DNA from: Caldalkalibacillus mannanilyticus JCM 10596
GTDB taxonomy: Bacteria; Bacillota; Bacilli; Caldalkalibacillales; JCM-10596
Reading direction: 5' to 3'
NCBI RefSeq assembly: GCF_000615945.1
Contig: NZ_BAMO01000010.1
Coordinates: forward strand, 39,426 to 103,425
Length of the DNA: 64,000 nt
Shown: in pieces, positions 48,100 through 56,057 of the stretch
How the letters are laid out: each line of letters opens with the position of its first letter
How positions within the stretch are numbered: position 1 is the stretch's first letter
Notes under the pieces: model-generated
Told to the model about the DNA's origin: nothing
Database searches by the model: none
What the model saw: the letters and a program-made list of their open reading frames with translations, nothing else
Made by a program: the position numbers and the translations under genes

Positions 48100-48201
48100 G
48101 CTAAAAAAAAGCGGTATATCAATGTTTTACATACGTTAGACTAGACGTTGGACTACCGGAAAAATAGACGCAGGGTGTCGCCTATGAATTAAACAAGGTG
48201 G

Positions 48202-48252
48202 CGCTCCCGATAAACGTTCCATTCTGAAATTATTTAGAAGGGAGCGTTTTTT
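48202..48252 (+). terminator. Terminator-like hairpin covering the integrase ribosome site
   Basis: CGCTCCC (48202-48208) pairs with GGGAGCG (48240-48246), followed by TTTTTT and the integrase ATG at 48257. The 3' arm contains the AAGGGAG that would be the ribosome site. Confidence 0.65.
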
Positions 48253-48256
48253 ATTT

Positions 48257-49309
48257 ATGGCGAAAAAAGCATCGGATAAACGAGTGGGACGAAGTACGAA
48301 AAGGGTGCGTAGTAGCGTAGCTAATCCGCATTTATTGGACGATCTGTTCGAAAAATTTTATCACGCAAAGATAACGGAAGGCAGATCGAAAAGGACGTTA
48401 ACGAGCTATCGAGAAAATTATAATTTTTTCGTTAGCTATATGGACGATTGTGGAGTAGCTCGTAACGTAGAAAATGTAACGGTGGATCTTATTCGCGACT
48501 ATATTTCTTTTATGCTACAAGAAAAAGTGCAGTTCGAGGGTCACCCTTTCAAACCCAAAAGCGTAGAAAAAATTGGGTTATCGCCAATAACCGTGAATTT
48601 ACGGTTAAAACCATTAAGGACCTTGTTTAAGTTCTTAGTAAGAGAGGGGTTATATACAGAAAATCCTTTTGAGATGATAAAGAAGGTCGAGGAAGAAGAT
48701 AGTATTATCGAAATACTAACCGTTAGGCAACTTCAATCTTTATTAGAGGCGCCAAATAAAAGAAGTTATGCGGGCTTTCGAGATTACGTGTTGATGAACT
48801 TGCTTCTAGATTCGTTTTGTAGGATTAACGAAGTCCTTATGCTAAAAGAGCAGGATATCGACGGAGAAACATGCTCAATAAAAGTCCGAGCAGAAAACTC
48901 TAAAAGTAAGCGTAGTAAACAAATTCCGATACAAAAGCAGACACTGAAACTACTATTCGAATTGACTAGAGAGAATAAAGAATTTGAAACGGACTACATT
49001 TTTTTGGCGAATTATGGAGAGGTGCTAACAGCCAATCAATTCCGACACCGGCTCCGAGATTATGCGAAAAGCGCAGGGCTGAATTGTAGGGTCCATCCGC
49101 ATCTATTTCGCCATACGTCAGCGACTATGTTTTTGGAAGCTGGGGGAGATATTCGCCATTTGCAAATGTTACTTGGACATAAAGACTTACGTATGGTGAT
49201 GCGTTATACTCATCTGTCACTAAAATCACTAACTGATCAACATAACAAGTATTCCCCGCTGAATCAGGTTTTTAACAAACTCAATAAGGATCGGAAAATC
49301 TTACGTTAA
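48257..49309 (+). CDS. Tyrosine recombinase/integrase 1
   Basis: 350 residues. A basic N-terminal tail leads to a SAM-like core-binding domain (~25-130, LTSYRENYNFFVSYM) and a catalytic domain with Arg in LDSFCRINEVLML, HLFRHTSATMFL (His-x-x-Arg), LLGHKD (His) and the nucleophile Tyr317 in MRYTHLS. It should cut and rejoin att DNA at tRNA-Val. No AP2-type arm-binding domain is obvious, so it looks more like the XerC/D or Tn554-TnpA style than lambda Int. A second recombinase follows after 15 bases. Confidence 0.93.
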   Translation: MAKKASDKRVGRSTKRVRSSVANPHLLDDLFEKFYHAKITEGRSKRTLTSYRENYNFFVSYMDDCGVARNVENVTVDLIRDYISFMLQEKVQFEGHPFKPKSVEKIGLSPITVNLRLKPLRTLFKFLVREGLYTENPFEMIKKVEEEDSIIEILTVRQLQSLLEAPNKRSYAGFRDYVLMNLLLDSFCRINEVLMLKEQDIDGETCSIKVRAENSKSKRSKQIPIQKQTLKLLFELTRENKEFETDYIFLANYGEVLTANQFRHRLRDYAKSAGLNCRVHPHLFRHTSATMFLEAGGDIRHLQMLLGHKDLRMVMRYTHLSLKSLTDQHNKYSPLNQVFNKLNKDRKILR

Positions 49310-49324
49310 GGAGGGGGAAGTGCT

Positions 49325-50296
49325 ATGGTCAGGCGAATTAACAAAATTAGACGAGTGGAAGCGCTAGAATACAAGAAAGTGGAAACAGGAGTAGGAGCCG
49401 ATTTTGATGAGGCGTTAGATGTGTATCTTCACGACTGTAAGATACGTAATCTAAGCTCGTATACATTACAATATTATCAAAGAGAATTGATCACCGCTAA
49501 AAAAATGCTTGAGGAGCAAGAAATTGATCCCGCTCCGATTCGCATAACAACTCAAATGGTAAAGGAAAATATTATACTTTATATGCTAGATGCGAAAAAA
49601 CTAAAAGATGTGTCAGTCAATACACGCCTGAGGGCATTAAGAGCCTTCTTCAACTTTTTATATAAAGAATCCTACATATATACGAATCCTTTCGATAATA
49701 TAAAGTTGATTAAGCAGAAAAGGTCTGTAGTCCCTACCTTTACCATTGAGCAGTTACAGGCATTACTACGCCAACCGGATTTATCAACGTTTACCGGAGT
49801 CAGAGATTATACAATGATCTTATTGTTTGTTGAAACGGGTATGCGCGTGAAAGAACTAGAAGGGCTTGCTGTCAGTGATATTAAATGGGAAGATTCAATG
49901 ATACTCATCCGTGACGGTAAAGGATATAAAGAGCGCCTAGTACCGATCCAAGCGAAAATGAAAAAGCAATTACAATCTTATTTAAAAGTACGTGGCAGCG
50001 CAACCGATGAAGACGCACTATTTATTACTCTTGATTATGGACCTCTATCTAAGCGACAAATCCAAAGTAGAATCGCCGAGTATGGAAAACAAGCGAATAT
50101 AAAAGGCGTCCGTTGTAGCCCGCACACTCTACGCCACACTTTCGCGAAGCTATCCGTCAAAGGCGGGGCTGGAATCTTTCAGCTACAGCAAATACTCGGA
50201 CATACGTCCATGGAAATGGTCAGGCGATACGTTAATTTGTTTAGCGATGATGTAAAAGAGCAGCACCGTAAGTTCTCGCCCCTTAAGCAATTATAA
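49325..50296 (+). CDS. Tyrosine recombinase/integrase 2
   Basis: 323 residues. N-terminal core-binding domain (LSSYTLQYYQRELITA), catalytic Arg in FVETGMRVKELEGL, HTLRHTFAKLSV, LGHTSMEMV and nucleophile Tyr302 in RRYVNLF. AAGGAGGGGG before ATG 49325. It is clearly diverged from recombinase 1 yet shares the same layout; the two probably act together (Tn554 TnpA/TnpB-like) or one serves integration and one excision. A strong terminator closes the pair. Confidence 0.93.
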   Translation: MVRRINKIRRVEALEYKKVETGVGADFDEALDVYLHDCKIRNLSSYTLQYYQRELITAKKMLEEQEIDPAPIRITTQMVKENIILYMLDAKKLKDVSVNTRLRALRAFFNFLYKESYIYTNPFDNIKLIKQKRSVVPTFTIEQLQALLRQPDLSTFTGVRDYTMILLFVETGMRVKELEGLAVSDIKWEDSMILIRDGKGYKERLVPIQAKMKKQLQSYLKVRGSATDEDALFITLDYGPLSKRQIQSRIAEYGKQANIKGVRCSPHTLRHTFAKLSVKGGAGIFQLQQILGHTSMEMVRRYVNLFSDDVKEQHRKFSPLKQL

Positions 50297-50309
50297 CCCC
50301 CGTAATCGA

Positions 50310-50346
50310 ACCGTTAGGCACTAACCGTGTCTGGCGGTTTTTTATT
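50310..50346 (+). terminator. Terminator after the recombinase pair
   Basis: An 11-bp stem CCGTTAGGCAC / GTGTCTGGCGG with wobble pairs is followed by a T6 run. Confidence 0.8.
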
Positions 50347-51038
50347 ATGTGCGATACGGGATCGGCACGGAATTACCGATAGCCATTCGAATAGGTATCG
50401 TTTTGACCTTACTGGACGTTATCGGAAATGGATTGCGTATCTATTAAAAATCGCTTTGAAGCGATAAGAAGCGTTAAAATCGCAAATGTTCGAAGTATCC
50501 GATTGCTTCCCATCAACAAACCCGCTCACGACGCGCACGCCCCGAAAACATCGACTCTAGCGTTCATCCTACGTAAACACTAGCGTCTTTAGCGTTACGA
50601 ACGATATTCATCATTAACGGAGTGTTAATCGCTATAAATGGCGTCACTAAGCGGATGTATAAAACGATGAATAAGCGATAATTTTCGTCCGTTTAGAAAC
50701 GTTGGTATAGAGCGATTATTCATACGCCTAGTGTCCGTTAAGATGTATTATGTAACCTAGCGCTGCATATTCAATACGCCAATATACGGTCAAAAGTACG
50801 GACGAGAGTGCGCGAGAAATGGACGCGCTGACCCCCCCAAGGCGGGTGCGCAGGGGGCGGGGGTTTGACTCCGAAACCTTTCTCGCAAATTTTAAAACGT
50901 CGGGTCTGGCGTAACCTATGCGCCAGTACGTAAGGTAGCCGAAAGTAGCGGTAAGTACGTGCATTGGGACGGGAAGAACGTGGTATTACGTTAATAGACA
51001 TGTGAGTTTGCGTTAGTCAACACGTAACTTTTTATAAG
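50347..51038. other. Gene-free stretch with GC-rich patch and hairpins
   Basis: No credible gene. It holds a run of seven Cs (50832-50838) facing a G-rich block (50841-50863) and a hairpin CTGGCG / CGCCAG at 50906-50926. Overlapping reverse-strand reading frames here have no ribosome sites and implausible composition. Possible cis-acting DNA site (packaging, transfer or replication). Confidence 0.5.
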
Positions 51039-51070
51039 AAAAAACGCCCGTATTAACGGGCGTTTTCTTT
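51039..51070. terminator. Bidirectional terminator
   Basis: The stem AAAACGCCCG / CGGGCGTTTT; the stop codon of the reverse-strand gene falls inside the loop. Confidence 0.85.
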
Positions 51071-51583
51071 ATTAGGTATTTTCTCGTTTATATTTCTTAT
51101 TTTTGAAACCGATGTCAATCTCGAAAAATTAGATTGGTATACTGCTTTATTCCAAAAAGGATCGTTTTTATTATAGTCAGCCGATAACCACTCGTCAGGA
51201 ATAATTTTGATTCCTTTTTGGTCTAATACTTTACAAAACTCAACTATTTTTTCTAGTGTAAACAATCTATTGCGAATTTGTGTAGAAGAGGGATTTCCGA
51301 GAATCTCCATTTCCTCATCGGAAATTCGTACCTGTCTAATCTTACGTGTTTTTTCTTCGGATAGCTTCGGACGACCTAACTTACTCTCATGAAAGAATGA
51401 AGAAAACTCACCACTTTTATACCGTTCGTATTCTTTTTCTATACTATCTCTTGTAGCAGAGTTATTGAAGAGAACGCCTAATACTGAGCGAGTGTCTAAT
51501 TTTACTTTCCTAGAAATGCTTTTTAAATCAGAGTGGTTTAGATACTTCCGTACTATTTCCTTTTCATGCTCTGGCGAAACCAT
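51053..51583 (-). CDS. Unknown island protein, possible DNA-binding
   Basis: 176 residues from ATG 51583 (AGGGGGGGCG nine bases before). Two HTH-like segments can be suggested (KYLNHSDLKSISRKVKLD and LGRPKLSEEKTRKIRQ), and the protein is basic overall, but no family is recognised. It lies in the reverse-strand control block with the XRE regulator, so a role in regulation or maintenance of the element is possible. An upstream ATG at 51619 would add 12 residues. Confidence 0.6.
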   Translation of the reverse strand: MVSPEHEKEIVRKYLNHSDLKSISRKVKLDTRSVLGVLFNNSATRDSIEKEYERYKSGEFSSFFHESKLGRPKLSEEKTRKIRQVRISDEEMEILGNPSSTQIRNRLFTLEKIVEFCKVLDQKGIKIIPDEWLSADYNKNDPFWNKAVYQSNFSRLTSVSKIRNINEKIPNKENAR

Positions 51584-51710
51584 AATACACGCCCCCCCTA
51601 ATAGTTTATGTACTAACATTATATTATCATAGTTAATATTTGTATATACGAAAAGTGATTTGTCTATTTCATGTGTATACTTAAAACATGTGTCGCATTC
51701 TCAGTAATAC

Positions 51711-51752
51711 AAAAAAGACGCTAGAGTATTCGTTACTCTGCGTCTTTTTTTG
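51711..51752 (-). terminator. Terminator after the XRE regulator gene
   Basis: The stem AAAAAGACGC-AGAGT / ACTCT-GCGTCTTTTT has a small internal bulge; it is near-symmetric and works on either strand. Confidence 0.8.
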
Positions 51753-51833
51753 CGTTATATTCGTTATTATTTCGTTAATGTCGTGAATAGAGATACGTCT
51801 AATACCGTTGATATGGACGATTCCATTCGGACA

Positions 51834-52055
51834 TTATTCAGCGTTCTTCTTTTTGTTAGGAATATGTTCAATTAGTTCACCAACGGTAACGTTAAGAGCC
51901 ACACATAATCTCTCTAGTGTTTCGAATTTAATGCCGTCGGTCTCTTCGTTATAAAGTTTAGTTATTCCGTTTCTATGTAATTGCGTCATTTCAGATACTT
52001 CCGATATCTTCAATCTCTTCTCGCCCATAATCCTCGATAAATGAACCTTTATCAT
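51834..52055 (-). CDS. XRE-family regulator, repressor-like
   Basis: 73 residues; ATG 52055 with GGGAGG eight bases upstream. A single Cro/CI-type HTH: MGEKRLKISEVSEMTQLHRN then ITKLYNEETDGIKFETLERL, ending in a short Lys-rich tail. No peptidase domain, so it is not a LexA-like self-cleaving repressor. It is divergent from the early small genes, with a SigA promoter at 52118-52146 between them, the layout of a lysogeny or maintenance switch. Confidence 0.85.
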   Translation of the reverse strand: MIKVHLSRIMGEKRLKISEVSEMTQLHRNGITKLYNEETDGIKFETLERLCVALNVTVGELIEHIPNKKKNAE

Positions 52056-52117
52056 CCGTCTACCTCCCATCATTAGCCTAATTATAAATTCTAATAGAGA
52101 AAATTTCAATTAGGGTA

Positions 52118-52146
52118 TTGACAATGTCCATTCCAGTGTGTATTCT
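52118..52146 (+). promoter_or_regulatory. SigA-type promoter for the early small genes
   Basis: TTGACA (52118-52123), 17 bases, TATTCT (52141-52146). It lies between the XRE regulator and the first forward-strand gene. Confidence 0.7.
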
Positions 52147-52203
52147 TGAATTAACAAATTATTCATCACGATGTGCATTTTTAACACTGGGAGGAATATG
52201 GTT

Positions 52204-52491
52204 ATGGAAAATTTATTATCAAATATCGAATGGTGTCACGGAGACCCTGCGTATTTCGCATACGGTCCGAAGTCGGAAGATACGATACGCGTTAGCTGGG
52301 CACGCACTCTAATCGGATGGTTCAACGTAATGAATATCGAAACTGGCGAAGTTATTAATATGAATCCGATAGTATTTCGCTATTATTTCGATGTAGACCG
52401 CAAAGCTAGCGTCGGGGCTTGCGATATTAAGGTTAACTGTGCGCTGAGTATCGGTTTTAATGTTGTCGGATCGGAGGCGGTAGCCGTATGA
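52204..52491 (+). CDS. Unknown small island protein 1
   Basis: 95 residues. ATG 52204 has GGGAGG at a nine-base distance; an ATG at 52198 is too close. Starts MENLLSNIEWCHGDPAYFAY. Mixed alpha/beta composition with several Cys and aromatic residues, no family recognised. Its stop overlaps the next ATG (ATGA), so it heads an operon of three coupled small genes just after the lysogeny-type promoter. Confidence 0.6.
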   Translation: MENLLSNIEWCHGDPAYFAYGPKSEDTIRVSWARTLIGWFNVMNIETGEVINMNPIVFRYYFDVDRKASVGACDIKVNCALSIGFNVVGSEAVAV

Positions 52492-52724
52492 GTAAATCCG
52501 TTATTGAACGTCAGGTCCGTGCTTACGCAAAACGTCACGGCTTCAAGTTGCGTCATGTTCCGTATTCATCTGCATATCCTAACGGCTATATTACTGTTAC
52601 GGCGCCTAACGGACTAACTGTCCGTGCTACGTCTTTCGAATCTGCCATGACTGAAATGGCGGGTATCAAGGCGAAAGGAGTAGGCGGTCAACTTAATATT
52701 ATCGGAGGTGGACACAATGTATAA
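52488..52724 (+). CDS. Unknown small island protein 2
   Basis: 78 residues overlapping the previous stop. The N-terminus is basic (MSKSVIERQVRAYAKRHGFK) and the C-terminus glycine-rich (GGQLNIIGGGHNV). Positively charged and possibly nucleic-acid binding, but no fold is recognised. Ends overlapping the following gene's ribosome site GGAGGTG. Confidence 0.55.
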   Translation: MSKSVIERQVRAYAKRHGFKLRHVPYSSAYPNGYITVTAPNGLTVRATSFESAMTEMAGIKAKGVGGQLNIIGGGHNV

Positions 52725-53025
52725 GGCGGTACTTGTAGCATTCCCTTTTGATGGCGGCTACGGATATGATCTAGCCACGCTAATTAGTGATAATTTGGCG
52801 CTGACTGTCGATCAAAATGAGGACGTTATCGTATTTGAAGTGAAGCCGCATCCGGTCCGAAGAAACGTCTATTTAAACGAAAGTCCGGGTGTGCGTATCG
52901 GCAATATCGGGTCGAGCCTCTATAGTCTAGAGGAGGTAATCGATCGACTCCACTCGGCTAGCGCTATAGAGATGCTGACCACGCTTGATAAAAGATACAA
53001 TACCAAATTCGATCTAATTCGATGA
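52717..53025 (+). CDS. Unknown small island protein 3
   Basis: 102 residues from ATG 52717 with GGAGGTG upstream. Starts MYKAVLVAFPFDGGYGYDLA; later VFEVKPHPVRRN and SLYSLEEVIDRLHS. Beta-rich start and helical C-terminus; no known family. Last of the three coupled early genes; a highly structured non-coding stretch follows. Confidence 0.55.
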   Translation: MYKAVLVAFPFDGGYGYDLATLISDNLALTVDQNEDVIVFEVKPHPVRRNVYLNESPGVRIGNIGSSLYSLEEVIDRLHSASAIEMLTTLDKRYNTKFDLIR

Positions 53026-53045
53026 GGCGCAATCTAATTTAATTA

Positions 53046-53363
53046 TAAAGGTTGAACGTTGCCCGGACTCTATTACTCGGATTCTATCGTATTGCATGTA
53101 ATTTTTGTCCGATTGATTTTAGATCGACTAGTAGCGTGTGGTCAGCGTTCAACCTAGCTTTATTTATTATCCGAGGACCTCTATCGTTTTTGGCAGGACG
53201 ATGGATGACGTGAGGATAGGCGTCACACATTGGCGTGTGTGATCCGTCGATATCTCGCTAACGTTTTGGCGGACGTTAGCGGATCTTAGGCGCCAATAGG
53301 CAGGGCGCTGAGTAAAGATAATACAGCATAGTAGTCCGTTTGAAATTTGCAGGTTTCAACGGG
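53046..53363. ncRNA. Candidate structured RNA or cis-acting region
   Basis: About 320 bases without a gene carry a series of perfect or near-perfect hairpins: AGGTTGAACG (53049-53058) with CGTTCAACCT (53146-53155); TCACACA/TGTGTGA (53223-53242); CGCTAACGT/ACGTTAGCG (53256-53281); CCGTTTGAAA with TTTCAACGG (53336-53362). It lies immediately before the LexA-type box. Could be an untranslated RNA, an origin, or a recombination/packaging site. No known RNA family recognised. Confidence 0.4.
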
Positions 53364-53384
53364 CTATTAGCCATGCCCTAAAAC

Positions 53385-53403
53385 TATAATAGAACATACG
53401 TTC
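53385..53403 (+). promoter_or_regulatory. LexA-type SOS box beside a TATAAT
   Basis: GAACATACGTTC (53392-53403), flanked by A and T for a 5-bp palindrome on each side, matches the Bacillus LexA consensus CGAACRNRYGTTYG over its inner 12 bases. A TATAAT lies at 53385-53390, so LexA would cover the transcription start. No good -35 is seen. Confidence 0.65.
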
Positions 53404-53468
53404 TCATATGTCAACAGTATTTTTGAAAATACTTACTTATCGTGTATCGCCGAGCCAACACCGTTTAA

Positions 53469-53861
53469 GCCGACACGGTTTATACCGCAGAAATCAACTC
53501 GTATAAGCAAGTAGCGGGTCAGGCGATATTCGAGATCGGCTATAGGCTGAAAGAGGTGCGTGATAACCCCAATAAGTACGGGTTTAAAGGTTATCGCGAT
53601 TGGGAACGTTGGTGTGAAGAAGAAATCGAAATATCGCGCAACCACGCAAACAAATTTATTAAGGTCGCAGATGAACTCGGTGCCTCGGGACACCGGAATT
53701 TAGGAATTAAAGCTCTATACGAAATAGCAACGCTCCCACCGGAGCAACGCGAACAATCGCACACTATCCCGTCAACTGGCGAGTCCAAAACGGTCGACGA
53801 AATGACGGTCCGCGAGTTACGCGAAGTTAAGACGGCGTTGCGCGAGAAGGAGCAGGCGTGA
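53469..53861 (+). pseudogene. DUF3102-like protein, 5' end disrupted
   Basis: The conserved part runs VYTAEINSYKQVAGQAIFEI then GYRLKEVRDNPNKYGF, RDWERWCEEEIEISRNHANK and KALYEIATLPPEQRE, a clear DUF3102 match. Similarity starts at once after an in-frame TAA (53466), and no start with a ribosome site is present; the first usable codon, GTG 53556, would delete the N-terminus. TAA in place of GAA would restore the frame into GTG 53442. DUF3102 proteins occur in phages and plasmids next to replication or regulation genes; function unknown. It follows a LexA box. Confidence 0.7.
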
Positions 53862-54016
53862 TTTCCTTCAAAAAGTCGATTTTGACGTAACAACTGCTAA
53901 ACGTTTCATCAAAGTTTACGAAGAGTTCGGTAAGGACGGTGACACGTGGCACCGACTTAGTATGCGTGTCCTATACGAAATAGCAACGCTACCTACCGGA
54001 GCAGCGCCCAATAGAA
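53862..54016 (+). pseudogene. Second, degenerate DUF3102 copy
   Basis: Directly after the first copy the DNA still encodes AKRFIKVYEEFG and MRVLYEIATLP, paralogous to NKFIKVADELG and IKALYEIATLP. It lacks a start and the N-terminal two thirds, and shifts frame at the PPEQR block. It reads as a partial tandem duplication that has decayed. Confidence 0.6.
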
Positions 54017-54180
54017 GGTTGCATTTTACTCGCTCAGCTGGCTATAGGTATGAGGAAAAAATTTTAATAAAGTAGGGTATATTTTAGCCCCTCAGTTGGC
54101 TATAGGTACGAGAGATAAAATTTAATTTTAACCCTGCATTTTACCCGTTTAGTTGGCTATAGGAGTGAGGGAAGTTTAGG
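54017..54180 (+). repeat. Three tandem ~58-bp repeats
   Basis: Cores ATTTTACTCGCTCAGCTGGC at 54023, ATTTTAGCCCCTCAGTTGGC at 54081 and ATTTTACCCGTTTAGTTGGC at 54138, each followed by TATAGG and GAG, spaced 58 and 57 bases. They begin at the 3' end of the degenerate DUF3102 copy. Spacing close to 5.5 helical turns and the conserved core would suit iteron-like binding sites, or simple tandem duplication. Confidence 0.7.
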
Positions 54181-54247
54181 CGCCGATATGGGCGTCATCT
54201 TTTATTTGCGTGAATTAAACAATAAATTATTTAAGGAGGATATCCGT

Positions 54248-54456
54248 ATGAAACGTGGAACTTTTAGATTACTACGACAAGCGAGCAATATGAACCAATT
54301 TCAGTTTGCGGAGAGATTATCCGTAAGTCGGTCGACCGTCGATTTATCGAGGCGGGGTACATCGGTATTTCTGACGACATCAACCGGAGGCTGCTCGACG
54401 AGTTCGGCGCCGAGTATATCGAACAGATTAAGCGGATCGGTATCGAAACGGACTAA
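54248..54456 (+). pseudogene. Second XRE-family HTH protein, frameshifted
   Basis: AAGGAGG precedes ATG 54248. MKRGTFRLLRQASNMNQFQ and FAERLSVSRSTV form the first HTH helices. The frame then departs; adding one A near 54343 gives EFIEAGYIGISDDINRRLL and ends GIETD at 54456, a normal ~70-residue Cro-like protein. It lies between the tandem repeats and the helicase leader and may regulate either. Confidence 0.7.
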
Positions 54457-54834
54457 CACACGATAAATTAGAGTGGATATTAGCGATAAACTCCGAGTTT
54501 AAAGTGACATAGGCTTCGGCTCCGCCTCGCCTGTCGTCGCTTCGCTCCGACATCATATTATCTTAGTATATGTTTAACGCTGGTTTTAAAAAGGATAGTG
54601 ACGGACGTTTTTGAGGGTGCTTTTCCCGAAAAAACGGACGTAATGTTTTAGGTCTTTCGATGGTTTAAATAATAACGTTAGCACAAAAAAGTGCTAAGTA
54701 TGCCCGTTAAACCGCGTGGTTAAGCCGTTTTTAACGTATTTCCTTAAAAGGAAGGGTATAGAAAGTGCTAACGTAATAACCGCGTTCGAGTAGCAACTGC
54801 GTACTTTAGCGCAATAAATAAATGGGGTGATTGA
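54457..54834 (+). promoter_or_regulatory. Non-coding leader of the helicase-like gene with alternative hairpins
   Basis: 378 bases without a gene. A GC-rich block (GGCTTCGGCTCCGCC; TCGTCGCTTCGCTCCGA) at ~54510-54555 is followed by hairpins: ACGTTAGCAC (54675-54684) can pair with GTGCTA (54691-54696, six bp, A6 loop) or with GTGCTAACGT (54765-54774, ten bp). AACC-GCGT-GGTT and TTCCTTAAAAGGAA lie between. These mutually exclusive pairings suggest an attenuator-like leader or a replication origin. Confidence 0.45.
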
Positions 54835-56037
54835 GTGAGAGTAACGATTGTCGATTCGATAATGGGAAAAGGGAAAACTTCATGGGCGTTACAATATATT
54901 AACGAAAGCCCCGCATATAAAAAGTTCATCTATATAACGCCGTTTCTCGACGAAGTCGAGCGAGTAATTAAATCGACACCGGGTAGAGAGTTTTTTCAGC
55001 CAAACAATGCCAATAACGAAGGACGTAAACTCCGTAGCCTGAAAGAGCTAATTGTATCCGGAAAGAATATTTGCGCTACACATAGTCTATTTAAGTCTGC
55101 GGACGAGGAGTTAATCGAATTACTGACCGAGGCAGGTTATACGTTAATACTAGATGAGGTAATGGACGTTATTGAAACGGCTAATATCACATCGCAGGAT
55201 ATTAAGGCGCTTCGAGATTTAGGATATATTGATATAGTAAATAATAGAGTTAGGTGGGTGTACGAGGATTACGTTGAAGGGCGTTTTTATGATATTAAGT
55301 TATTAGCTAAAGCAGGCAACTTGTTCTATCATCGTGATAAGTTTTTGATATGGGCGTTCCCGCCGAAAGTATTTTCTGCTTTTGATAATGTGTTTGTCCT
55401 AACGTATTTATTCAATGTTCAGTTACAAAGTTACTATTATAAGTTACACGATATAAATTACGAGATTAAGTCCGTTAGTCAAGACAGTAACGGACGTTAT
55501 AATATCGGGGAATACGACCCACAAAGAGAAGAGAGAGCCGAAGTAATGAAGTTAATCGATATTTACAATGGTCCATATAATGAAGTAGGCGAAGCTAGAA
55601 ACGCTTTTAGCGTATCATGGTTTAGAAATGCATCGGATACCGTATTGGAACGAGTGCAGAAAAATATATACTCATATTTTCGTAATCATTGTAAGGTGAA
55701 AGGTAACGAATTAATATGGACGACCGTTAAGAAAAATGAAATAGACTTACGTGGGAAAGGTTACGCTAAATCATTTACGCCGGTTAACCTCCGAGCTACT
55801 AACGAGTATAGCGACAGGAAGGCGTTAGCATACGTATTTAATCGCTACTTGCATCCGATAGAGAGAGCGTTCTTTGAGGATAACGGGATAACTGTTAATC
55901 AAGACTTATTAGCTGTATCGGATTTATTACAATGGATATGGCGTTCAAGAATACGTAATGGAGAATCAATAAGCCTATACCTACCGTCCAGCCGTATGAG
56001 ATCGTTATTAAAAGCATGGGGTAGCTACGAGATATAA
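54835..56037 (+). CDS. Helicase-like ATPase of phage/plasmid type
   Basis: 400 residues from GTG 54835. Walker A IVDSIMGKGKTSWALQYI, motif Ia YITPFLDEVERV, CATHSLF and DEAD-like Walker B LILDEVMDVIE are seen in the first 120 residues, as in small superfamily-2-related proteins of Bacillus phages and plasmids. A C-terminal helicase motif VI is not obvious; ATNEYSDRKALAYVFNRYL and LLQWIWRSRIRNGE near the end could contain an arginine finger (RSRIRNGE resembles the R-x-x-R-x-G motif). Likely involved in replication or DNA processing of the element. Confidence 0.7.
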   Translation: MRVTIVDSIMGKGKTSWALQYINESPAYKKFIYITPFLDEVERVIKSTPGREFFQPNNANNEGRKLRSLKELIVSGKNICATHSLFKSADEELIELLTEAGYTLILDEVMDVIETANITSQDIKALRDLGYIDIVNNRVRWVYEDYVEGRFYDIKLLAKAGNLFYHRDKFLIWAFPPKVFSAFDNVFVLTYLFNVQLQSYYYKLHDINYEIKSVSQDSNGRYNIGEYDPQREERAEVMKLIDIYNGPYNEVGEARNAFSVSWFRNASDTVLERVQKNIYSYFRNHCKVKGNELIWTTVKKNEIDLRGKGYAKSFTPVNLRATNEYSDRKALAYVFNRYLHPIERAFFEDNGITVNQDLLAVSDLLQWIWRSRIRNGESISLYLPSSRMRSLLKAWGSYEI

Positions 56038-56057
56038 ATGGATATTGTATTCGAACC

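Noticed and set aside
47940..48122. Reverse-strand reading frame of 60 codons across the tRNA-Val
   Set aside because: It is the usual spurious frame generated by an antisense tRNA; no ribosome site.
50728..51001. Two overlapping reverse-strand frames over the GC-rich patch
   Set aside because: No ribosome sites, Pro/Arg-biased low-complexity products, and hairpins in the same DNA.
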